From Streptomyces shenzhenensis (GTDB taxonomy: Bacteria; Actinomycetota; Actinomycetes; Streptomycetales; Streptomycetaceae): a stretch of 64,000 nucleotides of DNA. Below the pieces are notes generated by a model, which was not told the origin of the DNA, made no database searches, and saw nothing but the letters and a program-made list of their open reading frames with translations. Shown here piece by piece: positions 30,602-38,232 of the stretch. Within the stretch, counting starts at the first letter, position 1; each line of letters opens with the position of its first letter. The position numbers and the translations under genes were made by a program. Where the stretch lies: the NCBI RefSeq assembly GCF_021462265.1, contig NZ_JAJONF010000012.1, forward strand, positions 162,284 through 226,283. The letters run 5' to 3'.

Positions 30602-31456
30602 ATGCCAGCGCAGGAGACCGGGGGCCGGCTGGGGGAGGAGTTCTTCACACCGGGAACCTCGTCCTTCGCCGGGTTCCTCGCCGCCCACCGGCCCGAACTG
30701 CTGCCCACCCGCAGTCCGCTGCCCCCGGGCACGGTCGCCGCGCCCGGCGCCTTCCCGCACGGCACCACCGTCCTCGCCCTCCGCTTCCGCGACGGCGTGC
30801 TGATCGCCGGCGACCGCCGGGCCACCATGGGCAACCTCATCGCCCAGCGCGACCTGGAGAAGGTGCACCCCGCCGACGACCACACGGCGGTCGCGTTCGC
30901 CGGCACGGTCGGGCTCGCCCTCGACATGGTCAAGCTCTACCAGGTCGAACTGACCCACTTCGAGAAGATCGAGGGCCTCCCCATGACCCTCGACGGCAAG
31001 GCCCGCCGGCTCGCGACGATGATCCGCGAGAACCTCGGCCAGGCCATGCAGGGCCTCGCCGTCGTCCCGCTGCTCGCCGGTTACGATCCCAAGGCGCCGG
31101 CGGGGGCACGCGGCCGCATCTTCAGCTTCGACATCGCCGGCGGTCTCTACGAGAAGCGCGCGTTCCACGCCGAGGGCAGCGGCTCGCCGTACGCGGCGGG
31201 CGCCCTGAAGAAGCTGCACCACCCCGGCCTCACCCGCCGCGAGGCCGCCCTGGCCGCACTCCAGGCGCTGTACGACGCGGCCGACGACGACTCGGCGACC
31301 GGCGGCCCCGACCTCAACCGCCGTATCTTCCCGCTGGTCTCGGTCATCACGGAGGACGGCTTCGAACGGCTGCCGGAGGCCGAGACGGCGGAACTGACCC
31401 GGGAGATGGTCGGCCAGCGCCGCACGCGCCCGGACGGCCCCGGCGCCACCCCCTGA
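30602..31456 (+). CDS. Stand-alone 20S proteasome beta subunit homologue
   Basis: A 284-residue paralogue of actinobacterial PrcB. After a 54-residue propeptide (FFTPGTSSFAGFLAAHRPEL) the mature enzyme would begin at T55 in PHG/TTVLALRF. Thr1, Asp17 (in AGDRRATMGN) and Lys33 (in RDLEKVHP) of the catalytic centre are all present, as are the GLAVVPLLAGYD and YDAADDDSATGGPDLNRRIF blocks. So it should be proteolytically competent. No prcA, mpa/arc, pup, dop or pafA gene is nearby, unlike the standard proteasome locus. It may be a second beta subunit for the housekeeping alpha ring. ATG 30602 has GGGGGA 7 nt upstream; GTG 30572 is an alternative. Confidence 0.92.
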   Translation: MPAQETGGRLGEEFFTPGTSSFAGFLAAHRPELLPTRSPLPPGTVAAPGAFPHGTTVLALRFRDGVLIAGDRRATMGNLIAQRDLEKVHPADDHTAVAFAGTVGLALDMVKLYQVELTHFEKIEGLPMTLDGKARRLATMIRENLGQAMQGLAVVPLLAGYDPKAPAGARGRIFSFDIAGGLYEKRAFHAEGSGSPYAAGALKKLHHPGLTRREAALAALQALYDAADDDSATGGPDLNRRIFPLVSVITEDGFERLPEAETAELTREMVGQRRTRPDGPGATP

Positions 31457-31457
31457 C

Positions 31458-32141
31458 TCAGGGCGCGGCCACCGGTCTCTTCGCCGCGTCGTCCGGTGTC
31501 CCCGCGTCCGGGACCCACCGGGCGGCCACGCACACGCAGAGCCCGAGCCACCCGGCCGCGAACAGCCAGCCGCCGATCACGTCGGTGCACCAGTGCACGC
31601 CGAGGAAGACCCGGGTGGCCCCCACGGCGAGCCCCCAGCAGGCGACGGCCGCGCACCACGGCGTACGGCCGCGCGGGGCCCGCGTCCGGATCGCGAGGAT
31701 CACGAGGCCCGCGGCGAGCGCGGCGGTAGTGGTGTGGCCGGAGGGGAACGACCAGCCGGAGGCCGATGCCTGCCAGCCGGCCCGCGGCGGCCTGGGCCGG
31801 GCGACCAGCTCCATCACGGCGAGCCGGGCCGCCTGGCCCAGAGCGAGGCAGCCGGCGCCGAGCAGCGCGGTGAACAGCCGCTGCCGCCGGGTGCGGCCCA
31901 CGACCAGTCCGGCCGCCACGACCAGGGCGTACGGCACGATCCCGGTACCGGTCGCGGTGATCCCCCGGGCCACGGCCACCGCCATGTCCGGGCGATGCCC
32001 GAGGGACCAGGCCAGCAGCGCGCGGTCCGGGGCGAGCGGGGCACCGTGCCGGCCGGTCACGACCAGAGCCAGCACCACGAACGCCGCCCACGCCCCGAAC
32101 GCGACACTTCCCGCGAATTCCGCGGTCTTCTTGCGGTCCAT
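31458..32141 (-). CDS. Membrane PAP2-type phosphatase
   Basis: A 227-residue protein with five or six helices and the three PAP2 motifs: ARPRPPRAGW, FPSGHTTTAALAAG and ATRVFLGVHWCTDVIGG. It would hydrolyse a lipid phosphate (phosphatidate, or undecaprenyl pyrophosphate type) at the outer membrane face. ATG 32141 follows a region with a duplicated 21-bp segment and two operator-like dyads. Its stop is only 1 nt from the proteasome-like gene's stop, so the two transcripts converge with no room for a terminator. Confidence 0.9.
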   Translation of the reverse strand: MDRKKTAEFAGSVAFGAWAAFVVLALVVTGRHGAPLAPDRALLAWSLGHRPDMAVAVARGITATGTGIVPYALVVAAGLVVGRTRRQRLFTALLGAGCLALGQAARLAVMELVARPRPPRAGWQASASGWSFPSGHTTTAALAAGLVILAIRTRAPRGRTPWCAAVACWGLAVGATRVFLGVHWCTDVIGGWLFAAGWLGLCVCVAARWVPDAGTPDDAAKRPVAAP

Positions 32142-32161
32142 GACGACGGCGACGGCCCTCT

Positions 32162-32204
32162 CGGTGCGGTGACTACGAAGATCCGGTGCGGTGACTACGA
32201 AGAT
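32162..32204. repeat. Tandem 21-bp direct repeat in the PAP2 promoter region
   Basis: CGGTGCGGTGACTACGAAGAT occurs at 32162-32182 and 32184-32204, a 22-bp period (two helix turns). Each copy carries the half site GACTAC. The second copy's half site becomes part of the operator-like dyads described at 32193-32229. Confidence 0.9.
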
Positions 32205-32229
32205 GTAGACGGTCTACCCGAATGTAGAC
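32193..32229. promoter_or_regulatory. Two tandem dyads GWCTAC-N6-GTAGAC
   Basis: GACTAC-GAAGAT-GTAGAC (32193-32210) and GTCTAC-CCGAAT-GTAGAC (32212-32229) are separated by one base, so equivalent positions lie 19 bp apart. The second is a perfect 6-bp dyad, the first has one mismatch. They lie 52-88 nt upstream of the membrane PAP2 gene and 190 nt from efeUO. The pattern is a strong repressor-type operator pair. The binding protein is unknown; BlaI-type regulators use similar TAC/GTA half sites. Confidence 0.65.
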
Positions 32230-32350
32230 GATTGACTTTCGACCGGTGCTCGGAGGTGTGCGTGTCCGCGCCCGGCCGCTGCTTTTGCCGCACCATTACC
32301 AGTTCATGGCCGGCTGGCTGCACGGGCGTAGTCATCATGGTCGGCGGAGT

Positions 32351-32362
32351 AAGGCATGCCTT
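32351..32362 (+). promoter_or_regulatory. Candidate iron-regulator box upstream of efeUO
   Basis: AAGGCATGCCTT is a perfect 12-bp palindrome inside GTAAGGCATGCCTTCACTAA, 55 nt before the efeUO start. The AGGCnnGCCT core resembles DtxR/DmdR/IdeR iron boxes, and efe operons are normally iron-repressed. The outer arms match the 19-bp consensus only partly. Confidence 0.5.
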
Positions 32363-32416
32363 CACTAAGTTCGAGCCAAAGGGCGGGGACGGGCCTGCCG
32401 GGGAGGGCTGGGGCGG

Positions 32417-34594
32417 ATGTGGGACGACGCGTTTCCTAGTTTCCTGATCGGGTTGCGGGAGGGTCTCGAAGCCGGGCTGATCGTCTCGATCCTCGTCGCC
32501 ACGCTGGTGCGGGCCGGGGCCAGGAACCGGCTGGCACAGGTGTGGACGGGCGTCCTGGCCGCGATCGCGCTGGCGATGAGCTTCGGCGCGGTCCTCACCT
32601 TCACCGCCGCCTCGCTCTCCGAGACCGCCCAGGAGGCCTTCGGCGGCACCCTCAGCGTGATCGCGGTCGCCTTCGTCACCGCGATGGTCTTCTGGATGCG
32701 CCGCTCGGCGCGCAGCCTGGCCGGCGAGATCAAGGAGAAGGTCAGCGACGCCCTGGCCATGGGCGCGGGCGTGCTGATCCTGACCTCGTTCCTCGCGGTC
32801 GGCCGCGAGGGCCTGGAGACCGCGCTGTTCCTGTGGACCACCGCCCGCGCGGCCGGCGAGTCCGCGGGCCCGCTGACCGGCGCGGGGATCGGCCTGGTCC
32901 TGGCGGCCGGCCTCTGCTGGGGCCTGTACCGCCGCGTACTGAAGATCAACCTCACGAAGTTCTTCACCCGCACGGGCGTGGTTCTGATCGTGATCGCCGC
33001 CGGTGTCCTCGGCTACGGGCTGCGCGACCTCCAGGAGGGCGGCGTCGTTCCGGGCGACGCGGCGTACGCCTTCGACCTCGGCGCCCACATCGACGCGGGC
33101 TCCTGGTACAGCACCCTCCTCCAGGGCGTCCTCAACGTCACCCCGGAGATGACCTGGCTCCAGGTGATCGGGTACGCCGGCTATCTCGCGGTCGTGATGA
33201 CCCTGTTCGTACGGGGCGTGCGGGGCGTGCGCGCAGGGGCGGCGTCCGGTGCCGGTGTGCCGCGGCCTGCTGCCGAAAAGCCCGAGCCGCGGGCGGCCGC
33301 CGACGGGTCCGAGCCGCGGCTCGAAGCCGAGGGGGCCGGGTCCCGGCCCGCCGGGAGGCCCGAGCCGCAGGCGCAGCCGGACCCCGCGGTCCGCCGGCCG
33401 GAGCCGGGCCCGAAGCCCGCCGGGGTGCCGCGCGGCCGTCCCGCCTGGGTGGTCCCGGTCGCCGTGGTCGCCGTCCCCGTGGTCGTCGCCGGGCTCGTCG
33501 TCGCCCTTGGCCGGCCCAAGCCGAGCAGCGGGCAGGCCGTCGCCGTCTCCGAGACCGAGTGCGGCAAGGGCTTCACCGCGCCGAAGCCGGGCCGCCGGAC
33601 CTTCCGGATGCAGAACACCGGCAGCAAGACCGCCGAGGTGTACCTGATCGACCCGGGCACCGGCTCGGTCTACGGCGAGATCGAGGGCCTCGCCCCCGGC
33701 ACCACCCGCGACCTGGTGGCCACCGTGGCCGACGGCACCTACGCCTGGCGCTGTGTCCCCTCCAGCGGCAAGGCCGTCACCTCCAGGTCCGTCACCGTCA
33801 GCGGTGGCAAGAGCAGCGCCAAGGCGGTCGTACCGGTCTCCGAGAACGACCTCGCGGCGCCGCTGAAGGCCTACCGGGCGTACGTCGAACAGGGCCTGGC
33901 CACCCTCGTCACCCAGACCCGCACGCTCGACGCCGACATCGCGGGCGGCCACCTCGGCAAGGCCCGCACCGACTGGCTGACCGCCCACCTCACCTACTCC
34001 TCCCTCGGCGCCGCCTACGGCACCTTCGAGGACTTCGACAAGAAGATCAACGGCCGCGCCGACGGCCTTGCGGGCGGGGTCGCCGACAAGGACTTCGCCG
34101 GGTTTCACCGGGTCGAGTACGGGCTGTGGCACGGCCAGTCCGCCGACCGGCTGAAGGGTCCGGCACAGGCGCTCGCGGACGCGGCCGCCGGGCTGCGGCA
34201 GGCGTTCCCCGCCCAGGCCTTCGACCCGGGCGACCTGCCGCTGCGCGCCCACGAGATCCTGGAGAACACCCTCCAGTTCGAGCTGACCGCCGACACCGAC
34301 GAGGGCGGCGGCACCAACCTCGCCACCGCGAACGCCAACCTCGCGGGCACCCGCGAGCTGCTCACCGTACTGCGGCCGCTGCTGACCACCCGGGCGCCGA
34401 AGCTGCTGCCGGCCGTCGACGCGGACATGGCCCGCCTGCAGAAGCTCCTGGACGCCGAGCACCAGGGCGCGGGCTGGACCCCGGTCGAGAAGCTCGACAC
34501 CGTCACCCGGCAGCGCGTCGTCGGGGCCACCGGGCAGCTCCTCGAGGACCTCGCCCCGGTGCCGGACCTCCTGGAGATCAGGAAGTCCGCCTGA
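32417..34594 (+). CDS. efeU/efeO: Fused EfeU-EfeO ferrous iron permease/periplasmic-type protein
   Basis: A single 725-residue reading frame joins two proteins usually encoded separately. Residues 1-275 are the FTR1/EfeU permease with seven helices and both REGLE motifs (GLREGLEAGLIV near 13, VGREGLETALFLW near 128). A 75-residue Pro/Ala/Glu-rich linker and one extra helix (WVVPVAVVAVPVVVAGLVVAL) place the rest outside. Then come the EfeO cupredoxin-like domain and the M75 helical domain containing FHRVEYGLWHGQ (HxxxE metal site). Together with EfeB downstream this forms an acid-induced or iron-limited Fe2+ uptake system. GGGGCGG precedes ATG 32417. Confidence 0.93.
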   Translation: MWDDAFPSFLIGLREGLEAGLIVSILVATLVRAGARNRLAQVWTGVLAAIALAMSFGAVLTFTAASLSETAQEAFGGTLSVIAVAFVTAMVFWMRRSARSLAGEIKEKVSDALAMGAGVLILTSFLAVGREGLETALFLWTTARAAGESAGPLTGAGIGLVLAAGLCWGLYRRVLKINLTKFFTRTGVVLIVIAAGVLGYGLRDLQEGGVVPGDAAYAFDLGAHIDAGSWYSTLLQGVLNVTPEMTWLQVIGYAGYLAVVMTLFVRGVRGVRAGAASGAGVPRPAAEKPEPRAAADGSEPRLEAEGAGSRPAGRPEPQAQPDPAVRRPEPGPKPAGVPRGRPAWVVPVAVVAVPVVVAGLVVALGRPKPSSGQAVAVSETECGKGFTAPKPGRRTFRMQNTGSKTAEVYLIDPGTGSVYGEIEGLAPGTTRDLVATVADGTYAWRCVPSSGKAVTSRSVTVSGGKSSAKAVVPVSENDLAAPLKAYRAYVEQGLATLVTQTRTLDADIAGGHLGKARTDWLTAHLTYSSLGAAYGTFEDFDKKINGRADGLAGGVADKDFAGFHRVEYGLWHGQSADRLKGPAQALADAAAGLRQAFPAQAFDPGDLPLRAHEILENTLQFELTADTDEGGGTNLATANANLAGTRELLTVLRPLLTTRAPKLLPAVDADMARLQKLLDAEHQGAGWTPVEKLDTVTRQRVVGATGQLLEDLAPVPDLLEIRKSA

Positions 34595-35913
34595 TGAACC
34601 CCGCAGAGCACCCGCACCCGTACGACGAAGGGAACCCTCCGATGTCCGCTGCCGACACCCCGTCCTGCCCGATGGGCACCGGCCGCCGCTCCTTCGTGCG
34701 GACCGCGCTGGGCGCGGGGGCCGCGGGCGCGGTGCTGGCCGGCGGCGGCTTCGCGCTGAGCCAGGCCGGCGGCACCGCCGAGGCCCGGGCCGCCGACGCG
34801 AGCAGCACCACGAAGGTCCCCTTCCACGGCGCCCACCAGGCCGGCATCCTCACCGCGGCCCCGGCCGCCGCCACCTTCGTCTCCCTGGACGTCATCGCCG
34901 ACAGCTGGCAGGAGCTCGCCGACCTGCTGAAGACGATCACCGCACGGGCCCGGTTCCTCACCTCCGGCGGTGCCCCCGAAGACCTCGGCGTCGGCGCGCC
35001 ACCCGCCGACAACGGCATCCTCGGCCCCGAGGTCCCCTCCGACGCGCTGACCGTCACCGTCGGCGTCGGCGCCTCCCTGTTCGACGACCGCTACGGCCTG
35101 GCGAAGGCGAAGCCGGCCCGGCTGACCCCGATGCGGACCTTTCCCAACGACAACCTGAAGGCCGCCGAATGCCATGGCGACCTCTCGCTGCAGATCTGCG
35201 CCAACAGCACGGACACCGTGCTGCACGCGCTGCGGGACATCGCCAGGCACACCCGTGGTGCCATGCAGATCAAGTGGCGGATCGACGGCTTCCAGAACGC
35301 CCCGCGGCCGACCGGCGCCCAGCGCAACCTGCTCGGCTTCAAGGACGGCATCGCCAACCCGGACGTCACCTCGGCCCGGGAGACCGACCGGCTGATCTGG
35401 GTCGGTGCGGGGCAGGGCGAGCCGGCCTGGACGGCGGGCGGCAGCTACCAGGTCATCAGGATCATCCGGATGCTCGTCGAGTTCTGGGACCGGGTCTCGC
35501 TCAGTGAGCAGGAGCTGATGTTCGGCCGCCGCAAGGACACCGGTGCCCCGCTGGACGGCGCCGAGGAGACCGACATCCCCAACTACGCCAAGGACCCGAA
35601 GGGCGACGCCATCCCGCTGGACGCCCACATCCGGCTCGCCAACCCGCGCACCGCCAAGACCGACGGCTCCCGCATCCTGCGCCGCGGCTACAACTACGAC
35701 CGGGGGATCGACAGCGTCGGCAACCTCGACATGGGCCTGGTCTTCTGCTGCTACCAGCAGGACGTCCAGCGCCAGTTCGAGGCCACCCAGACCCGGCTCA
35801 TCGACGAGCCCCTCGTCGACTACATCTCGCCGACCGGCGGAGGCTACTTCTTCGCCCTGCCCGGTGTGAGGAACGCCGGGGACTGGCTGGGGAGCGGACT
35901 GCTGGCGGCCTGA
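34594..35913 (+). CDS. efeB: EfeB, Tat-exported DyP-type haem peroxidase/deferrochelatase
   Basis: A 439-residue protein. Its ATG overlaps the efeUO stop (ATGA-type coupling) and AGGAAG lies 8 nt upstream; ATG 34642 is an in-frame alternative with its own GAAGGGA. The Tat signal is GTGRRSFVRTALGAGAAGAV (about 28-47). The DyP signature GFKDG at 248-252 (distal Asp251), the distal Arg region RILRRGYNYDRG and GLVFCCYQQDVQRQF are present. EfeB oxidises Fe2+ or extracts iron from haem outside the membrane and passes Fe3+ to EfeO/EfeU. Length and order match actinobacterial efe operons. Confidence 0.94.
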   Translation: MNPAEHPHPYDEGNPPMSAADTPSCPMGTGRRSFVRTALGAGAAGAVLAGGGFALSQAGGTAEARAADASSTTKVPFHGAHQAGILTAAPAAATFVSLDVIADSWQELADLLKTITARARFLTSGGAPEDLGVGAPPADNGILGPEVPSDALTVTVGVGASLFDDRYGLAKAKPARLTPMRTFPNDNLKAAECHGDLSLQICANSTDTVLHALRDIARHTRGAMQIKWRIDGFQNAPRPTGAQRNLLGFKDGIANPDVTSARETDRLIWVGAGQGEPAWTAGGSYQVIRIIRMLVEFWDRVSLSEQELMFGRRKDTGAPLDGAEETDIPNYAKDPKGDAIPLDAHIRLANPRTAKTDGSRILRRGYNYDRGIDSVGNLDMGLVFCCYQQDVQRQFEATQTRLIDEPLVDYISPTGGGYFFALPGVRNAGDWLGSGLLAA

Positions 35914-35975
35914 CCGGCAGGCCGATCTTTGCCTTTTCATGGCTTTCTCTTGGTGAAGACCTGGCGCAGGGCTTA

Positions 35976-35992
35976 CTGCGAACGATGTGCAA
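35976..35992. promoter_or_regulatory. Possible Nur-type nickel box before the NiCoT gene
   Basis: CTGCGA-ACGAT-GTGCAA, read on the other strand as TTGCAC-N5-TCGCAG, resembles the Streptomyces Nur box TTGCAA-N5-TTGCAA (5/6 and 4/6). It lies 70 nt upstream of the nickel/cobalt permease. A small hairpin GCTGCC-GAC-GGCAGC follows at 36013-36027 in the leader. Confidence 0.35.
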
Positions 35993-36061
35993 GTACGGGA
36001 AGATGGCACAAGGCTGCCGACGGCAGCTGCCCATCGCCCGACCGAAGGATGTCGCCTCCCG

Positions 36062-37225
36062 ATGACGGCCGCCCCTGGTTCCGCTCCGTCCCTCCCCGTC
36101 CAGGCCGAGACCAAGCGCTCGGCCTGGCGTCGGGTCCGAGGCTCCATGACACGCCAGGAGTGGCTCAGGGTCGGCGGGATGGCCGGCTTCGTGCTGGCCC
36201 TCCACGTCATCGGCTGGGGCACCCTGGTCGGGATCATCGCCCCGCAGCACTTCAGCGTGGGCACCGAGTCCTTCGGCATAGGCATCGGCGTGACCGCCTA
36301 CACCCTCGGCATGCGGCACGCCTTCGACGCCGACCACATCGCGGCCATCGACAACACCACCCGCAAGCTGATGGGAGCGGGGCAGCGGCCGCTGTCGGTC
36401 GGCTTCTGGTTCTCCCTCGGCCACTCCAGCATCGTCTTCGGGCTCGCCCTGCTGCTCTCGCTCGGCATGAAGACCCTGGCCGGACCCGTCCGGGACGACG
36501 GCTCGCACCTCCACGAGGTCACCGGCCTGATCGGTACGACGGTCTCCGGCACCTTCCTCTACCTCATCGCCGGCATCAACCTGGTCATCCTGGCCGGCAT
36601 CTGGAAGGTGTTCCGGCAGATGCGCTCCGGCGCCTACGACGAGGCCGCGCTGGAGACCCAGCTGAACAACCGCGGCCTCATGAACCGTTTCCTCGGCCGG
36701 GTCACCGGCTCGATCAGCAAGCCCTGGCAGATGTACCCGCTCGGCCTGCTGTTCGGGCTGGGCTTCGACACCGCGACCGAGATCGCCCTGCTGGTCCTGG
36801 CCGGTTCCGGCGCCGCCTCCGGGCTGCCCTGGTACGCCATCCTCACCCTGCCGGTGCTCTTCGCGGCCGGGATGTCGCTCCTCGACACCATCGACGGCTC
36901 GTTCATGAACTTCGCCTACGAGTGGGCGTTCTCCAAGCCGGTCCGCAAGGTCTACTACAACCTCACCATCACCGGCCTGTCCGTGGCCGTCGCCCTGATC
37001 ATCGGCACCGTGGAACTCCTCGGCCTCCTCGCCGACAAGATGGACCTGCACGGCGTCTTCTGGGACTGGGTCTCGGGCCTCGACCTCAACACCGTCGGCT
37101 TCGTCATCGTCGGCCTCTTCTTCGCCACCTGGGCGATCGCCCTGCTGGTCTGGAAGGCGGGCCGGATCGAGGAGAAGTGGACCACCGGCCTCGCCCCCGC
37201 GCCCGCCGAGCAGGCCGAGGGCTGA
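36062..37225 (+). CDS. NiCoT-family nickel/cobalt permease (HoxN/NixA-like)
   Basis: A 387-residue membrane protein with eight predicted helices. The metal-selective motif RHAFDADHIAAIDNTTR (HX4DH) sits in the second helix. The other NiCoT signatures LGHSSIVF, LGFDTATEIALL and GMSLLDTIDGSFM are intact. It imports Ni2+ or Co2+ for urease, nickel superoxide dismutase or cobalamin. Family residues do not settle the preference here. The ATG at 36062 has AAGGA somewhat far (12-14 nt) upstream. A possible Nur box suggests nickel control. No cobalamin riboswitch is visible. Confidence 0.94.
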   Translation: MTAAPGSAPSLPVQAETKRSAWRRVRGSMTRQEWLRVGGMAGFVLALHVIGWGTLVGIIAPQHFSVGTESFGIGIGVTAYTLGMRHAFDADHIAAIDNTTRKLMGAGQRPLSVGFWFSLGHSSIVFGLALLLSLGMKTLAGPVRDDGSHLHEVTGLIGTTVSGTFLYLIAGINLVILAGIWKVFRQMRSGAYDEAALETQLNNRGLMNRFLGRVTGSISKPWQMYPLGLLFGLGFDTATEIALLVLAGSGAASGLPWYAILTLPVLFAAGMSLLDTIDGSFMNFAYEWAFSKPVRKVYYNLTITGLSVAVALIIGTVELLGLLADKMDLHGVFWDWVSGLDLNTVGFVIVGLFFATWAIALLVWKAGRIEEKWTTGLAPAPAEQAEG

Positions 37226-37255
37226 GCCCGGCGGGCCGGGGGAGCGGTGGCGTCG

Positions 37256-38221
37256 TCAGCTCCGTACCTTCAGGTCCGCCCGCCATTTGACGATCTGCTT
37301 CTCCGCGTCGCCGGTGTACGACCACGGGGTGCGGGTCGCGCGCCGGCCCTGGAGCCGCAGCAGGGCCGTGGCGAGATCCGTGACGCCCGCCTGACAGGCA
37401 GCGTGCGTCAGGTAGTTGAGGTCACGCAGCTCGCCGGGGGCGACGGGAGCCTCGCCGCGCTGGGCGATCCAGCGCTCCCAGGTGCGCCGTACGTCGCTGA
37501 CCGCGCCGTCGTGCTTCCAGTGCTGGCTCAGCGCGACCGTGTTCTGCTGTCCCTGCGCCTGCGCCGCGTCCAGCGCGTACCGGAACTCCTCGACGCGGGC
37601 GTACTGCACCAGGACGGGCAGCGGGCACCCCGGCGGGGCGACCCCGGCCGCGTCCCGGGCGAAGTCGTACATCAGGCCGTGCGTGCCGTGCCAGCGCGCG
37701 GAGTAGTAGTGGAGGACCTGGAGGTGGCCCTCCACGTTGTACGGGTCGCGCCGGTGCAACTCGTCCCACCAGCGGGCGAGTTCCTGCCGGCGGACCCCGG
37801 TCGGATACAGCCGGGCCACCGAGATCAGGGAGACCCAGGGGGTGGGGTCCTGCGGGTGGGCGTCGGCGGCGGCCAGGCAGGCCAGCACGGCGGTGTCGAT
37901 CCTGGCCCGGTCGATCGGGACACCCCGGCCCGCCGAGATGGCCAGGGTGAACGCCCGGGCGGTCTCGGTCGCCGCCCGCAGCATCAGCGCGTCGGCGCCG
38001 TGCGGCTCGGCGGCCAGCCAGGACTCGGCCGTCGAGTTTCCCGCGCAGGCCTGCGCCAGCAGCCGTACCCGGTGCCCCCGGACCAGCCAGTCGGGGCCGG
38101 TGGTCCGGAGCAGTTCCCTGAGTCCCTGCCAGCGGCCGATGACGATGTCCTGACGGGCCGAGGTGAGGGATTCGTCCCCGCAGTCCGGGTCGAAGTCGGG
38201 GACGAAGCGGTCGCGCGCCAT
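37256..38221 (-). CDS. Helical-repeat protein of unknown function
   Basis: A 321-residue cytoplasmic protein that I do not recognise by name. It is helical throughout with TPR-like pairs: DIVIGRWQGLRELLRTTGPD, VLACLAAADAHPQDPTPWVS, ELARWWDELHRRDPYNVEGH and GHLQVLHYYSARWHG. Conserved aromatic and His residues (YYSARWHGTHGLMYDFAR) suggest a defined binding site. ATG 38221 is the natural start. It is only 11 nt downstream of the APC permease gene on the same strand, so the two form an operon. Confidence 0.75.
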   Translation of the reverse strand: MARDRFVPDFDPDCGDESLTSARQDIVIGRWQGLRELLRTTGPDWLVRGHRVRLLAQACAGNSTAESWLAAEPHGADALMLRAATETARAFTLAISAGRGVPIDRARIDTAVLACLAAADAHPQDPTPWVSLISVARLYPTGVRRQELARWWDELHRRDPYNVEGHLQVLHYYSARWHGTHGLMYDFARDAAGVAPPGCPLPVLVQYARVEEFRYALDAAQAQGQQNTVALSQHWKHDGAVSDVRRTWERWIAQRGEAPVAPGELRDLNYLTHAACQAGVTDLATALLRLQGRRATRTPWSYTGDAEKQIVKWRADLKVRS

Positions 38222-38232
38222 CGGCTCTTACC

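Noticed and set aside
35914..36061. Cobalamin riboswitch before the NiCoT gene
   Set aside because: I searched for the GCCACTG and B12-box patterns and found neither. The 148-nt leader is also too short for the element.
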